A stretch of 64,000 nt of DNA from Candidatus Epilinea brevis (GTDB taxonomy: Bacteria > Chloroflexota > Anaerolineae > Epilineales > Epilineaceae), in contig JADJUE010000003.1 of the NCBI GenBank assembly GCA_016710785.1, positions 609,795-673,794 on the forward strand, read 5' to 3'. The notes beneath the pieces were generated by a model. That model did not search any database. It was not told the DNA's origin and saw nothing but the letters and a program-made list of their open reading frames with translations. Each line of letters starts with the position of its first letter. The stretch's first letter is position 1. Below, one piece after another: positions 16,942-25,680 of the stretch. A program made the position numbers and the translations under genes.

Positions 16942-18567
16942 ATGCAACGGTCGCCCAGCGCCGCGCCCCCAGTCCCCGCCGCCCCCCGGCGCGACCTCCA
17001 GACCACCCTCGACGGCCTGATGGACGGTCTCGCCGCCGCCGCGGGGGCGGAGGCCGGCGCCCTCTACCTCTTGGACGTGGACCACGGCGACCTCGCCCTG
17101 GTCGGTGGTTCAGGACTGCCCCCCAGCGCCCTGGGCCACCGGGTCGCGTCGGGCGAGGGGCTGGTGGGCCAGGTGCTGGCGACCTCCCGATCCGTGCTGA
17201 GCGTCGACGCCACCCTGGACCCGCGCGCGCTCCGTCGGCGTCAGGACTGGGAGGGGCCCGATCCGGTCCGCAGCTTCCTGGGCCAGCCGCTCCGGGCGGG
17301 CACGGTGGTCTGGGGGGTGGTCGAGTTGACCTCCCGCCACGCCGATGCCTTCGGACCCCGGGAGCGGGTGAGGGTGGCCACGCTAGCCGACGCCGCCGCG
17401 CTCCTCATCGAACAGGCCCGGCTGGCCGCTCAGCCGCCACCCGCGGCCCTGGAGCAGATGGTCGTCTCCGAGGACGCCCCGCTGGGCATGCTGACGGTGA
17501 ACGCCAGGCAGCGGGTGACCAGCGCCAACACCGCCCTGGCGCGGCTGCTGGGGCAACCGGTCGAGGCCCTGGTGGGTCGGGCGGCCATGGCCGTCCTGCC
17601 GGTCCTGGGCCGCCCGCGGGCGCGCGACGCGATGGAGGCCGCGCTCAGGGGTACGCCGGGGCACCTGAGCCTGGTCCGCGGCGCCGATCCCCAAGGGCAT
17701 GAGCAGTCGCTGGGACTGTCCTTCATTCCCCTGGGCGACCCGTCACGCGGGGTGGTGGGCATCGTCATCCTGGTGCTGGACATCACCGAGCGCGCGCGGC
17801 TGGAAGCAGAGCTGCGGGCCCAGAACGCCCGTGCCCTGGAGGCGCGCGATCGCCTGCGAGCCGTGGTGGAGGTGGTCAGCCACGAACTGCGCACCCCCCT
17901 TACCAGCGTGCTGGGCTACGCCCGCCTGTTGCATGATCGCCTGGATGCGCCGCCGGCCTCACGGGCGCGTTGGGGCGAGCTGGTGTTGGACAAGGCGCGC
18001 CTGATGGCCCGCCTCGTGGACGAGATCACCGACCTGGCCCGCCTGGGAAGCGCCAACTTCGTGCTGCGTCGGGAAGCGGTGGACCTGGTCGCCTTCCTGC
18101 GGGAGACGGTCGATGACCTGGGCACCCTGAGCGATCACCACCGCATCACCTTGGGGGTTCATGTGGCGTCCTGCCACCTGAGCATCGATCGCGATCGCAT
18201 CGCGCAGGTGCTGGGCAACCTCATCGCCAACGCCGTCAAGTACTGGCCGGAAGGGGGGGAGATCGCCCTGACCTTGCGGCGGACGAACGAACGGACCGCG
18301 GCGGCGGCGGTGGAGATCGGGGTGGCCGATCGTGGCCCCGGCATACCGCCCGAGCTGGCCGAGCGGATCTTCGAACCCTTCTTCCGCGGTCAGGAAGGCC
18401 AGGCCCGTCAGGTGTCCGGCACGGGGCTGGGCCTGGCCGTGAGCAAGGGCATCGTCGAGGCCCATGGGGGCCGCATCTGGATGGAGGCGAACCCCGGGGG
18501 CGGGGCGGTGTTCCGGTTCAGCCTGCCGGAGGGGCCGCGCGACGCCGGCGCGGCGGTCGAGGTCTGA
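16942..18567 (+). CDS. Soluble GAF-PAS sensor histidine kinase
   Basis: Cytoplasmic sensor kinase of 541 residues; no membrane segment is visible. An N-terminal GAF-like domain (about 25-160: GALYLLDVDHGDL, GEGLVGQVLAT) is followed by a PAS domain (about 175-290). The HisKA dimerisation domain has the phospho-accepting H314 in SHELRTPLTS. The HATPase domain shows the N box (NLIANAVKYW), G1 (ADRGPGIPPE) and G2 (GTGLGLAVSKG) motifs. It is divergently transcribed from the NtrC-type regulator and is likely its cognate kinase. The signal would be cytoplasmic, such as a small ligand or redox state; which one cannot be told. The mRNA appears leaderless, with TACAAT 7 nt before ATG. Confidence 0.92.
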   Translation: MQRSPSAAPPVPAAPRRDLQTTLDGLMDGLAAAAGAEAGALYLLDVDHGDLALVGGSGLPPSALGHRVASGEGLVGQVLATSRSVLSVDATLDPRALRRRQDWEGPDPVRSFLGQPLRAGTVVWGVVELTSRHADAFGPRERVRVATLADAAALLIEQARLAAQPPPAALEQMVVSEDAPLGMLTVNARQRVTSANTALARLLGQPVEALVGRAAMAVLPVLGRPRARDAMEAALRGTPGHLSLVRGADPQGHEQSLGLSFIPLGDPSRGVVGIVILVLDITERARLEAELRAQNARALEARDRLRAVVEVVSHELRTPLTSVLGYARLLHDRLDAPPASRARWGELVLDKARLMARLVDEITDLARLGSANFVLRREAVDLVAFLRETVDDLGTLSDHHRITLGVHVASCHLSIDRDRIAQVLGNLIANAVKYWPEGGEIALTLRRTNERTAAAAVEIGVADRGPGIPPELAERIFEPFFRGQEGQARQVSGTGLGLAVSKGIVEAHGGRIWMEANPGGGAVFRFSLPEGPRDAGAAVEV

Positions 18568-18632
18568 AGCCGGGCCGTACTAGCGCCCGCAGCCGGATGG
18601 GGTAGAATGGCCCGACCCTGAGGAGGATCGGC

Positions 18633-19148
18633 ATGACGCTGACGCGACCCGCTGTGACCACATTGTTCCTGATCGGCCTGCTGCCGGGCGCCTGCCGCCC
18701 CGCGCCGCAGCCCCCCTTGCCCCTGGACCTGACGCCCGCCCCCGTCGACGCCGCCGCGGCGGCGGAAACAACGACCATCGTCGATGCGGCTGGCCTGGAG
18801 GAGAGCCTGAAGGCCGCGGGTCTGACCCTGATCCTGGATTCGGAGCTGCCCACCCATTACCTGCCTGGCATGGCCCGCATCTATGCCGTTGAAGACAGCG
18901 CGGAGCGGGTGGAGCTGTACGGCTATGCCACCGAGGCGGAAGCCATCAAGGCCGCCGCCGGCATCAGCCGCGACGGCATGACGATGGCCGATCCGCAAGA
19001 TCCCGGGGAGCGGATCGCCGTCAAGTGGCCGGCACCGCCCCATGTCTACCGCCGCGGCAAGATGCTGGTCATCTACGCCGGCAGCGATGCGGCGGCGCTC
19101 GAGGCCCTGACCGCCGGCCTCGGCGCCCCGATCGCCGGCGCGGATTGA
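18633..19148 (+). CDS. Hypothetical lipoprotein
   Basis: Unrecognised 171-residue protein with a lipoprotein signal peptide. A basic start and hydrophobic core end in the lipobox LPGAC near residue 21, after which lies a Pro/Ala-rich spacer. The mature part is a compact alpha/beta segment with no motif that I can name. The start is well supported: AGGAGG 6 nt before the ATG and a TAGAAT -10-like hexamer at 18603-18608, leaving a normal short leader, unlike the leaderless genes nearby. It stands alone between the histidine kinase and the YugP-type peptidase. Confidence 0.8.
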   Translation: MTLTRPAVTTLFLIGLLPGACRPAPQPPLPLDLTPAPVDAAAAAETTTIVDAAGLEESLKAAGLTLILDSELPTHYLPGMARIYAVEDSAERVELYGYATEAEAIKAAAGISRDGMTMADPQDPGERIAVKWPAPPHVYRRGKMLVIYAGSDAAALEALTAGLGAPIAGAD

Positions 19149-19299
19149 GGTCCTGTCGACCGCCGGCGGGGATCGCGGCGGCCTCGGCGTTCTGTCACAA
19201 CGCTGATGGCCTGACCGCGCGCGGCGCGCTATCCTTGGCCTCATGCGGCGGAAGGTCCGCCGGATGTCGCCGCCCCATCGCGGTAAGGAGTTGTTGACG

Positions 19300-19989
19300 A
19301 TGTTCATGGTCAACCCTGGCTACATGCTCTGGGTCATGCTGCCGACCTTGGTCCTGACCCTCTTTGCGCGCTGGCGGGTGGAGTCCACGTTCCGCCGCTA
19401 CAGCCAGGTGCTCAGCGAGCGGGGCCTGAGCGGCCAACAGACGGCGCGCCTCCTCATGCAGCATCAGGGTCTGGAGGGCGTCCGGATCGAGCAGACGCCG
19501 GGCTTTCTCACCGACCACTATGACCCGCGTGACAAGACCATGCGTCTCTCTGAGGCTTCGCTCGGCAACTCCGTGGCGGCCATGGCCGTGGTGGCGCACG
19601 AGCTGGGCCACGCCGAGCAGGACAAGACCGGCAACGCCCTGCTGAACCTGCGGGCGTCCCTGGTGCCCGTCGCCAACCTGGGATCGGGCTTGGGGGTCTG
19701 GGTCATCATCATCGGCCTGGCGCTCAACTGGTACCCGGTGGCCTGGGCGGGCGTGCTGCTCTTCGGCGCCATGGTGGCCTTCACCCTCATCACCTTGCCG
19801 GTGGAGTTCGACGCCAGCCGACGGGCCAAGAAGAATCTGGCCGCGGCCGGTCTCGTCTCCCCGGGCGAGGCCCGGGCGGTGGACGCCGTGCTGGACGCCG
19901 CAGCCCTGACCTACGTGGCCGCGGCCGCCGGTGCCGTGCTGCAGCTGCTCTACTGGGTCACGCGGCTCTCCGGGCGCAGCCGCGACTGA
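19300..19989 (+). CDS. YugP-type membrane zinc metallopeptidase
   Basis: Integral membrane neutral zinc protease of the YugP/Zn_peptidase_2 family, 229 residues, close to the usual length. An N-terminal membrane segment (about 8-22) is followed by the cytoplasmic domain with the zinc motif HELGH at 100-104 (VVAHELGHAEQ). Two further hydrophobic segments follow (about 126-172), then LPVEFDASRRA, a conserved family motif containing the probable third ligand. I chose the ATG at 19300 because AAGGAG lies 9 nt upstream and the protein then begins like family members; an in-frame ATG at 19243 has no ribosome binding site. Likely a membrane protein quality-control protease; substrate unknown. Confidence 0.88.
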   Translation: MFMVNPGYMLWVMLPTLVLTLFARWRVESTFRRYSQVLSERGLSGQQTARLLMQHQGLEGVRIEQTPGFLTDHYDPRDKTMRLSEASLGNSVAAMAVVAHELGHAEQDKTGNALLNLRASLVPVANLGSGLGVWVIIIGLALNWYPVAWAGVLLFGAMVAFTLITLPVEFDASRRAKKNLAAAGLVSPGEARAVDAVLDAAALTYVAAAAGAVLQLLYWVTRLSGRSRD

Positions 19990-20043
19990 CAGCCCGCAAG
20001 CCGGGCCGGCGGGGGTTGCCTGCGCCGCCCGGCATCCATCCCC

Positions 20044-21414
20044 ATGCCCCCTCTCGCCCGCAACAGCCAAGGTGTCGCCTGGACGGTGCTCCTGGCGTCT
20101 TTCGGCGTCTTCCTGTTGCTGGTGATCGGCGGGCCTTTCGCGGTCCTGCGCTATCTGCGCAGCGCCACGAAGGTGCCGGCGGTCCAGGTGGAGGCTGTGC
20201 GCGGCGCCCTGCAGGTCAGCCACGGCGTTGAGGAGGGCGTGCTCCTGCCGGGCGACGGCGAGCGGAAGCTCGCGGAAGGATGGGCGGTCCTCAGCGCCGA
20301 CGCCGCCAGCGAGGCCTTCATCAGCATCGCCGACGGCGATGGCGGTGACGATCAACCGGGCACGGTGATCAGCCTGCAGCCACAGACCCAGCTGATGCTG
20401 GAGCGCTTGCGCCGCCCGCGTTTCGTGCTCGGCCGCGGGATGCCCGAGCTGGACCTCACGGCGCGGGCCACGCAGCCCTTTGCGGGCGGCCTCACGGTCA
20501 GCAGCGCCTGGGGCCTTCGCAAGGTCCGCATCCGGGCCCAGGATCCGGCCGGCATCGCCTTGGGCGAGCTCGATCTGGCGCCGGATTCACGCGCCAGGCT
20601 GGACTTCATGGCCGAGGGCGCATTCCGGGTCATGGGCCAGCGGGGCGTGGTCACCGTGACGAACGCGGTCGGGAAGGTGTTGCTGGGCCCCCAGGAACGG
20701 AGCCTGATCAGGCGCGGAGCGGCGCCGGACGCGCCGCAGACCGGCCCCCAGAACGTGGTGCGCAACGACGGCTTCGACAACGACCTGCGACCTGACACCT
20801 GGGCTTTCGGCCAGCGCCTGCCGGACCGGCCGGTCGATGTCGGACGGGCCTATCGCACCACGTCCGAGGGGCCGTCCGGCAGCGATCGGCGCAGCGTCAT
20901 CCGCTTCGAGCGCCGTGCGGCGGCCGGCAGTTCGGCGGACCTCTTCTTCCAGCAGCGTCTGCGCCTGGATCCACCCTCCGGCGAGATGGCGGACCCGACT
21001 GCCGCAGACGGCGATCTCGATGTGCGCCGCGCCCAGTTCATCGGCATCAGCGCCGTGCTTCGGGTGCTGGAGCAGTCCTTGCCGGGCGGCGGCGAGCTGG
21101 ACAGCGAGTACCCGCTCATCCTCCGCCTGCGGAGTGTCGACCGCGCAGCGCAGAACCAGGATGGTTGCGAGTGGATGGTCGGCTTCTATGCCGTTCCGGC
21201 CCCTCCAGGCGCCCAGGCGCCCAAGAAGGGCGTGCTGGTGACGCCGGGCGAATGGCATGCCTTCCAGAGCGGCAACCTCCTGGAGCTGGGCAATCCGCAG
21301 GGCTTCGCCGATCGGGGCTGCCCAGTACCCACCCACCTGATCCGCATCGAGGTGGGGACGAGCGGGCATGATTACCTGAGCGAGATCGACCAGTTGGCGG
21401 TGTGGGTGGAATGA
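20044..21414 (+). CDS. Membrane-anchored FecR-like protein
   Basis: Protein of 456 residues with one strong N-terminal membrane segment (about 13-38) and an outside domain. The first part of that domain is rich in short beta strands: V-x-V-x-x-V-x-G-x-L then a segment like LAEGWAVLSADAASEAFIS, as in FecR/iron-dicitrate-sensor-like domains. The C-terminal half looks like a beta-sandwich (NVVRNDGFDNDLRPDTW onward), possibly carbohydrate-binding. No sigma factor gene adjoins it, so classical FecR signalling is not supported. It follows the YugP-type gene by 54 nt and converges on ribH, 49 bp away. No clear ribosome binding site is seen at the ATG. Confidence 0.6.
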   Translation: MPPLARNSQGVAWTVLLASFGVFLLLVIGGPFAVLRYLRSATKVPAVQVEAVRGALQVSHGVEEGVLLPGDGERKLAEGWAVLSADAASEAFISIADGDGGDDQPGTVISLQPQTQLMLERLRRPRFVLGRGMPELDLTARATQPFAGGLTVSSAWGLRKVRIRAQDPAGIALGELDLAPDSRARLDFMAEGAFRVMGQRGVVTVTNAVGKVLLGPQERSLIRRGAAPDAPQTGPQNVVRNDGFDNDLRPDTWAFGQRLPDRPVDVGRAYRTTSEGPSGSDRRSVIRFERRAAAGSSADLFFQQRLRLDPPSGEMADPTAADGDLDVRRAQFIGISAVLRVLEQSLPGGGELDSEYPLILRLRSVDRAAQNQDGCEWMVGFYAVPAPPGAQAPKKGVLVTPGEWHAFQSGNLLELGNPQGFADRGCPVPTHLIRIEVGTSGHDYLSEIDQLAVWVE

Positions 21415-21463
21415 GCCGCCGGGCGGCGGGATCCGCGCCTGCCTCTCGCGCAGCGGGAAGCCG

Positions 21464-21937
21464 TCAGCGGGCCTGTCCGCGCAGGCTGCGCGCCAGGGTG
21501 GCCATCTCGATGGCCGCCTGCGCCGCCTCCGCGCCCTTGTTCCCAGCCTTGATGCCGGCGCGTTCCAGGGCCTGCTCGCTGCTGTCCGTGGTCAGGATGC
21601 CGGCAGTGACCGGCACGCCCGTGCTCTGGGCGACCGCCGCGATGCCGCCCAGGGCCGCGTTGGCCACGTGATCGAAATGCGGTGTGCCGCCGCGAATCAC
21701 CGCGCCCAGAGCCACGATGGCCGCATAGCGTCCGGTCTCAGCCATCCAGCGGGCGGCCAGCGGGATCTCGAAGGCCCCCGGCACCCACACGATGTCGATG
21801 GCCCCCTCGGCCACGCCGTGACGGCGCAAGGTATCGGACGCTCCCGCCAGCAGCTCGCGGGTGATCAGACTGTTCCAACGGGCCACGACGATGCCGATCG
21901 TCAGACCATCGCCGTGCAGGCTGCCTTCGTGCACCAT
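21464..21937 (-). CDS. ribH: 6,7-dimethyl-8-ribityllumazine synthase
   Basis: Condenses 3,4-dihydroxy-2-butanone 4-phosphate with the ribityl-pyrimidine to give lumazine, the penultimate riboflavin step. The 157-residue protein has the family's substrate loops: ARWNSLIT near the N-terminus, WVPGAFEIP, and GAVIRGGTPHFDHV with the catalytic histidine. It starts at the ATG at 21937, with GAGGAG about 8 nt upstream. An upstream extension in the same frame overlaps the end of ribBA and is not coding. It is the last gene of the rib operon, 43 nt after ribBA. Confidence 0.95.
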   Translation of the reverse strand: MVHEGSLHGDGLTIGIVVARWNSLITRELLAGASDTLRRHGVAEGAIDIVWVPGAFEIPLAARWMAETGRYAAIVALGAVIRGGTPHFDHVANAALGGIAAVAQSTGVPVTAGILTTDSSEQALERAGIKAGNKGAEAAQAAIEMATLARSLRGQAR

Positions 21938-21980
21938 GTCGAAAGTCTCCTCTGTCGCAGGCCCAGGGCTCGTTCGGGCC

Positions 21981-23378
21981 TCAGGGACGGGGGGCGTCGG
22001 ATGATGGGGACAGGTCCAGGACATGTCCCATGCGATCGCGCTTGGTCTCGAGATAGCGCTGGTTCTCCGGCGTCAAGGCCGGTCGGCGCGGGACCTGCGC
22101 CACGACGACGATGCCGTGGGCGGCCAGGCCGCGGACCTTGGCCGGGTTGTTGGTGATCAGCCGCACCGCCCGCAGGCCCAGCTGTTTCAGGAGCGCTGCG
22201 GCTACCGAATAGTCGCGGCCATCGGCGGGCAAGCCCAGCACCGTGTTGGCGTCGACAGTGTCCAATCCGTCGTCTTGGAGGCCGTAGGCGCGGATCTTGT
22301 TGGCCAGGCCGATGCCACGGCCTTCCTGCCGCAGGTACAGCAGCAGGCCCTCACGCTCGGCCGCGATCATGGCCAGGGCGTCGTCCAGCTGCGCGCCGCA
22401 GTCACAGCGCCGCGAGTGGAAGACATCGCCGGTGAGGCATTCGGAATGGATGCGGACCAGAGGCGCGAAGCCGTCGGTCCTGGTTGCGCCGTCGTCCAGC
22501 CCCAGGCGCAGGGCCAGGTGCGTGGCCGCTGCTCCGGCCTCGGTGAAGGCCAAGGCCCGGAACAGGCCATGGTCCGTGGGCAGGTCGGCCTCCGCGGCCA
22601 GATGCAGTTGTGGATCGGCCACCGGGGCCGGCAAAGGCTCTGTCCCCCCCGCCCCGCGGAGCGCGGCGCTGAGGGTCGCGATGGACAGGACCGGCAGGCC
22701 GTGGCGACGAGCGAAGGCGGCCAGGGTGGCGCCGCGGGCCATGCTGCCGTCCGCGGCGAGGATCTCGCAGATCACGCCGGCCGGCGGCAGGCCCGCCAGG
22801 CGCGCCAGGTCGACGGCCGCCTCCGTATGGCCCGGGCGCTCCAGCACCCCGCCGGGCCGGGCGGCCAGGGGGAAGATGTGGCCCGGGCGCACGAAGTCGG
22901 CCGGGCGGCTGTTGGGATCCACCAGGGCGGCGATGGTCGCGGCGCGATCCGGCGCGGAGATGCCGGTGGTCGTCAGGCCACGGGCATCCACCGGGATGGT
23001 GAACGCGGTGGCGAAGGGCGCCGTGTTGTCCTGGACCATCAGCGGCAGGTCCAACGCCGCCAGGCGCGCGGGCAGCAAGGGCACGCAGACCAGGCCCCGT
23101 CCCTCCTGGGTCATGAAGTTGACGGCCGCGACGTCGGCGTGGACGGCGGCCATCACCAGGTCGCCCTCGTTCTCACGGTTCTCATCATCGGTGACGATGA
23201 CCATCCGGCCGGCGCGGATCGCGGCGACCGCTGTTTCCACATCGCAGAAGACGAGCTCGTCGGGCGGCAGGGCCACGGCGGCGGCCGGCGGATCCCGGTC
23301 GGCGTCCGCGCCGGGGTCGGCGTTCGCGGAGGCCGGCGCCAGTACCAGATCCGCCCAGGAAGGGCTTGCGGTCTGCAT
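21981..23378 (-). CDS. ribBA: Bifunctional DHBP synthase / GTP cyclohydrolase II
   Basis: Fusion enzyme supplying both precursors of riboflavin. The N-terminal half is DHBP synthase (TDDENRENEGDL, and later RPGHTEAAVDLARLAG). The C-terminal half is GTP cyclohydrolase II with the zinc cysteines in SRRCDCGAQ and upstream SECLTGD, and the catalytic RQEGRGIGLANKIRAY. An extra Ala/Asp-rich N-terminal stretch of about 35 residues precedes the DHBP domain. Its ATG overlaps the ribE stop by ATGA, giving translational coupling. The operon order is ribD-ribE-ribBA-ribH. Confidence 0.96.
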   Translation of the reverse strand: MQTASPSWADLVLAPASANADPGADADRDPPAAAVALPPDELVFCDVETAVAAIRAGRMVIVTDDENRENEGDLVMAAVHADVAAVNFMTQEGRGLVCVPLLPARLAALDLPLMVQDNTAPFATAFTIPVDARGLTTTGISAPDRAATIAALVDPNSRPADFVRPGHIFPLAARPGGVLERPGHTEAAVDLARLAGLPPAGVICEILAADGSMARGATLAAFARRHGLPVLSIATLSAALRGAGGTEPLPAPVADPQLHLAAEADLPTDHGLFRALAFTEAGAAATHLALRLGLDDGATRTDGFAPLVRIHSECLTGDVFHSRRCDCGAQLDDALAMIAAEREGLLLYLRQEGRGIGLANKIRAYGLQDDGLDTVDANTVLGLPADGRDYSVAAALLKQLGLRAVRLITNNPAKVRGLAAHGIVVVAQVPRRPALTPENQRYLETKRDRMGHVLDLSPSSDAPRP

Positions 23379-24007
23379 CAGGAGTTCCTCTCGGTGGCCG
23401 CCAGGCGGGCGGCGATGAAGCGTTCAACGTACTTGCCCAGGATGTCGGGTTCCAGGTTGACCTGTTGTCCCAGGCGATAGCCACCGGCGATGGTATGGGC
23501 CAGGGTATGGGGGATGTAGGCGACGCTGAAGCCCTGGCCGTCGTCGACGTCGACCACGGTCAGGCTGACGCCGTCGATGGCGATGAAGCCCTTGGGAACC
23601 ACATAGGCGAGCAGCGAGGGGTCGGTGCCGAAGCGCATGAGGATGGATTCCCCCTCCATCGTCCGGTCCAGGACGGTGCCCGTTCCGTCGATATGCCCTT
23701 GCACGAAATGGCCGCCCATGCGGGAAGCCGGCGTCAGCGACCGCTCCAGGTTGACCCGGTCGCCCACGGCCAGCCGGCCCAGGTTGCTGCGTCTCAGGGT
23801 CTCCGGCACCGTCTCGACGGTGAAGCCGTCGCCGCCGGGACCCTCGGCCACGAGGGTGGCCGTCAGGCAGACGCCGTTGACGGCGATGCTGTCGCCCACG
23901 GCCAGGCCCGGGCCGCAGCGCGGCGCGCTGATGCCCAGCACGCTCAGCACCCCGCGGGCTTGTACGGACCGCAGCAGGCCCACTTCCTCGACGATTCCGG
24001 TAAACAG
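23378..24007 (-). CDS. ribE: Riboflavin synthase alpha chain, CTG start
   Basis: Dismutates two lumazines into riboflavin. The 209-residue protein has the family's two-fold repeat (VNGVCLTATL with IDGVSLTVVDV, and GHFVQGHIDGTG). Family members begin with FTGIVEEVG, and here that sequence is encoded directly after a CTG at 24007-24005. A perfect GGAGG lies 6 nt upstream of this CTG. No ATG, GTG or TTG lies between the ribD stop, which is in the same frame, and the CTG. The first conventional start, GTG at 23983, would remove the conserved N-terminus. I therefore infer CTG initiation. A base error replacing ATG is the alternative. Confidence 0.9.
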   Translation of the reverse strand: MFTGIVEEVGLLRSVQARGVLSVLGISAPRCGPGLAVGDSIAVNGVCLTATLVAEGPGGDGFTVETVPETLRRSNLGRLAVGDRVNLERSLTPASRMGGHFVQGHIDGTGTVLDRTMEGESILMRFGTDPSLLAYVVPKGFIAIDGVSLTVVDVDDGQGFSVAYIPHTLAHTIAGGYRLGQQVNLEPDILGKYVERFIAARLAATERNS

Positions 24008-24028
24008 CTCAGGCCTCCGATCGCGTGG

Positions 24029-25171
24029 TCATGGCATCGCTCCCCAGACCGCCAGATCCTTGCCCACCCGCAGCCAACGTAGCCGGCCCACCGGCAGCGC
24101 CTGGGTCATGGACGACCGACCGGGGTCGCCGACGGGGCCGGGAGCGGTCTGACCGCCGATGACCTTGGGGGCGATGAAGGCCAGGACATGGTCGATCAAG
24201 CCCGCCCCGAAGCAGGCGCCCAGCACGGCAGCCCCGCCCTCCAGCAGCAGGCTGGTGACGCCGCGCTCGGCGGCAAGGCGCGAGAGCAGCGGCCCGAGCG
24301 CCACGCGGCCGCTGCTGTCAGGGGGCAAGGTCCAGACGGCAAGGCCGCGGTCCTCCAGCCGGCGGCGCCATGGATCGGGCGCCGCCACCGTGGCCACGAG
24401 GGTCTGTCCTTGCAGGGAGGGATCGAACACCCGGCTGGTGAGCGGCAGGCGACCCTGGCTGTCCAGGATCACCCTGAGGGCGTGATGCGGCGCGGGATCA
24501 TCCGGCAGACGGGTCGTGAGCGCCGGGTCATCGGCCCGCACGGTGCCGGATCCCACCAGGATCGCGTCGCTGACATCTCGCAGGCGGTGGACCAGCAGAC
24601 GGGCTTCCGGCCCGCTGACCCAGCGGCTGTCGCCGCTGTGGCTGGCGATGCGCCCGTCCAAGGTCATGGCGTACTTGGCGAGCACCTGCGGGCGGCCCGC
24701 CAGCACCCATTGGCGAAATGGCGCGATCAGCCGCCGCGCCGCCGTGGCGCCCAAGCCGATCTCCACCGCCACATCCGCGGCGCGCAGCGCGGCGACCCCG
24801 CCACCGGCCACCAAGGGGTTGGGGTCCAAGATGGCCACGTGCACCTTGCGGATACCGGCGGCGATCACCGCGTTCGTGCAAGGCGGCGTCCGGCCGTGGT
24901 GGCAGCAGGGCTCGAGGGTGACGTAGAGGTCGGCGCCCCGCGCGGCTGCGCCGGCTTGAGCCAGGGCCAGCACCTCGGCATGCGCGCCGCCCGCCGGCGC
25001 CGTAGTGCCGCAGCCCAACACCGCCCCGTCGCGCACCACCACCGCGCCGACGCTGGGGTTGGGGCTGGTGCGGCCCAGGCCTTGGCGGGCCAAAGCCAGC
25101 GCCAGGCGCATGTGCGCATCGCGGGATCCCAGGTCATCTTCGGGATGCCAGGGGTGGCGGGTGACGAACAA
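24029..25171 (-). CDS. ribD: Bifunctional riboflavin deaminase-reductase, TTG start
   Basis: Deaminates and then reduces the ribosylamino-pyrimidine in riboflavin synthesis. The N-terminal deaminase has TSPNPSVGAVVV and the zinc motifs HAEVLAL and PCCHHGRTPPC. The C-terminal reductase has KYAMTLDGRIA and a late LLLEGGAAVLG segment. I chose a TTG at 25171 because GGAGG lies 9 nt upstream and the resulting start resembles family members. An in-frame ATG at 25267 lies inside the leader hairpin and lacks a ribosome binding site. It is the first gene of the operon, 174 nt downstream of the FMN riboswitch. Confidence 0.93.
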   Translation of the reverse strand: MFVTRHPWHPEDDLGSRDAHMRLALALARQGLGRTSPNPSVGAVVVRDGAVLGCGTTAPAGGAHAEVLALAQAGAAARGADLYVTLEPCCHHGRTPPCTNAVIAAGIRKVHVAILDPNPLVAGGGVAALRAADVAVEIGLGATAARRLIAPFRQWVLAGRPQVLAKYAMTLDGRIASHSGDSRWVSGPEARLLVHRLRDVSDAILVGSGTVRADDPALTTRLPDDPAPHHALRVILDSQGRLPLTSRVFDPSLQGQTLVATVAAPDPWRRRLEDRGLAVWTLPPDSSGRVALGPLLSRLAAERGVTSLLLEGGAAVLGACFGAGLIDHVLAFIAPKVIGGQTAPGPVGDPGRSSMTQALPVGRLRWLRVGKDLAVWGAMP

Positions 25172-25239
25172 AGAAAATGCCCTCCAGGTGAACGACCCGC
25201 AGGGCAGACCCACACCGAACCCCGATAGCCGTGCGGCCC

Positions 25240-25266
25240 TGTCCCCGGATCGCAGGATCCGGGACA
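25240..25266 (-). terminator. Leader hairpin between FMN riboswitch and ribD
   Basis: A stem of about 11 bp (25240-25251 with 25256-25266, one bulged base, 4-nt loop) lies in the ribD leader between the FMN aptamer and the start codon. No T-run follows on the minus strand, so a classical intrinsic terminator is doubtful. It may be part of the riboswitch expression platform or a Rho-linked attenuator. Confidence 0.4.
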
Positions 25267-25345
25267 AGGCGCCGCGGCGTCACGGCGCTCGATGTCAAAC
25301 AGAACCACGCCCTCCCCCGATTGCCGTGGAGCGCGTGACCTGTGG

Positions 25346-25530
25346 GACCTTCTCCCATCCGGACTGTACCGTCGGCTCCGGCCTCACACCGGATCTGCCA
25401 CCCCGGAGGCCCCCCAGATGCGGGCGGGTCGTCCAGGAGAGCTCGCGGGCTCGGGGCTGAAGCCCCATACCGCCGGTCGGGAATTGACCGTATGGCGCTT
25501 GCGCCGCGGCCTCACCCTGCCCTGAAGGTC
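25346..25530 (-). ncRNA. FMN riboswitch (RFN element)
   Basis: Read on the minus strand, this leader has the conserved RFN blocks in order: AGGGCAGGGTGA, then TTCCCGACCGGCGGT, later GGTGTGAGGCCGGAGCC, and CGACGGTACAGTCCGGATGG followed by GAGAAGG. The closing P1 helix is a perfect 7-bp pair, GACCTTC (25530-25524) with GAAGGTC (25352-25346). One variable arm is long and GC-rich. FMN binding should shut down the ribD-ribE-ribBA-ribH operon just downstream. The aptamer match is strong; whether control is transcriptional or translational cannot be told from the leader. Confidence 0.95.
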
Positions 25531-25580
25531 GGATTCGGTTGTGTCGCCGCCGCGACGCAGACCCCGCAGCGGACCCGGCC

Positions 25581-25586
25581 AGTATA
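25581..25586 (-). promoter_or_regulatory. Extended -10 (TGCTATACT) for the rib operon
   Basis: On the minus strand TGCTATACT (a TGn-extended -10) lies about 51 nt upstream of the riboswitch P1 helix, placing the transcription start near 25574. No good -35 is visible, which is common with extended -10 promoters. Confidence 0.5.
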
Positions 25587-25680
25587 GCACAGGGTCGGCA
25601 GGCGTTGCCGACAGGTTGCCGGCGGTCAGCGGCCCTGCCGTGGTTGCCGCGAGCCTGGCCGCGAGATCCAGTCCGCGCCC

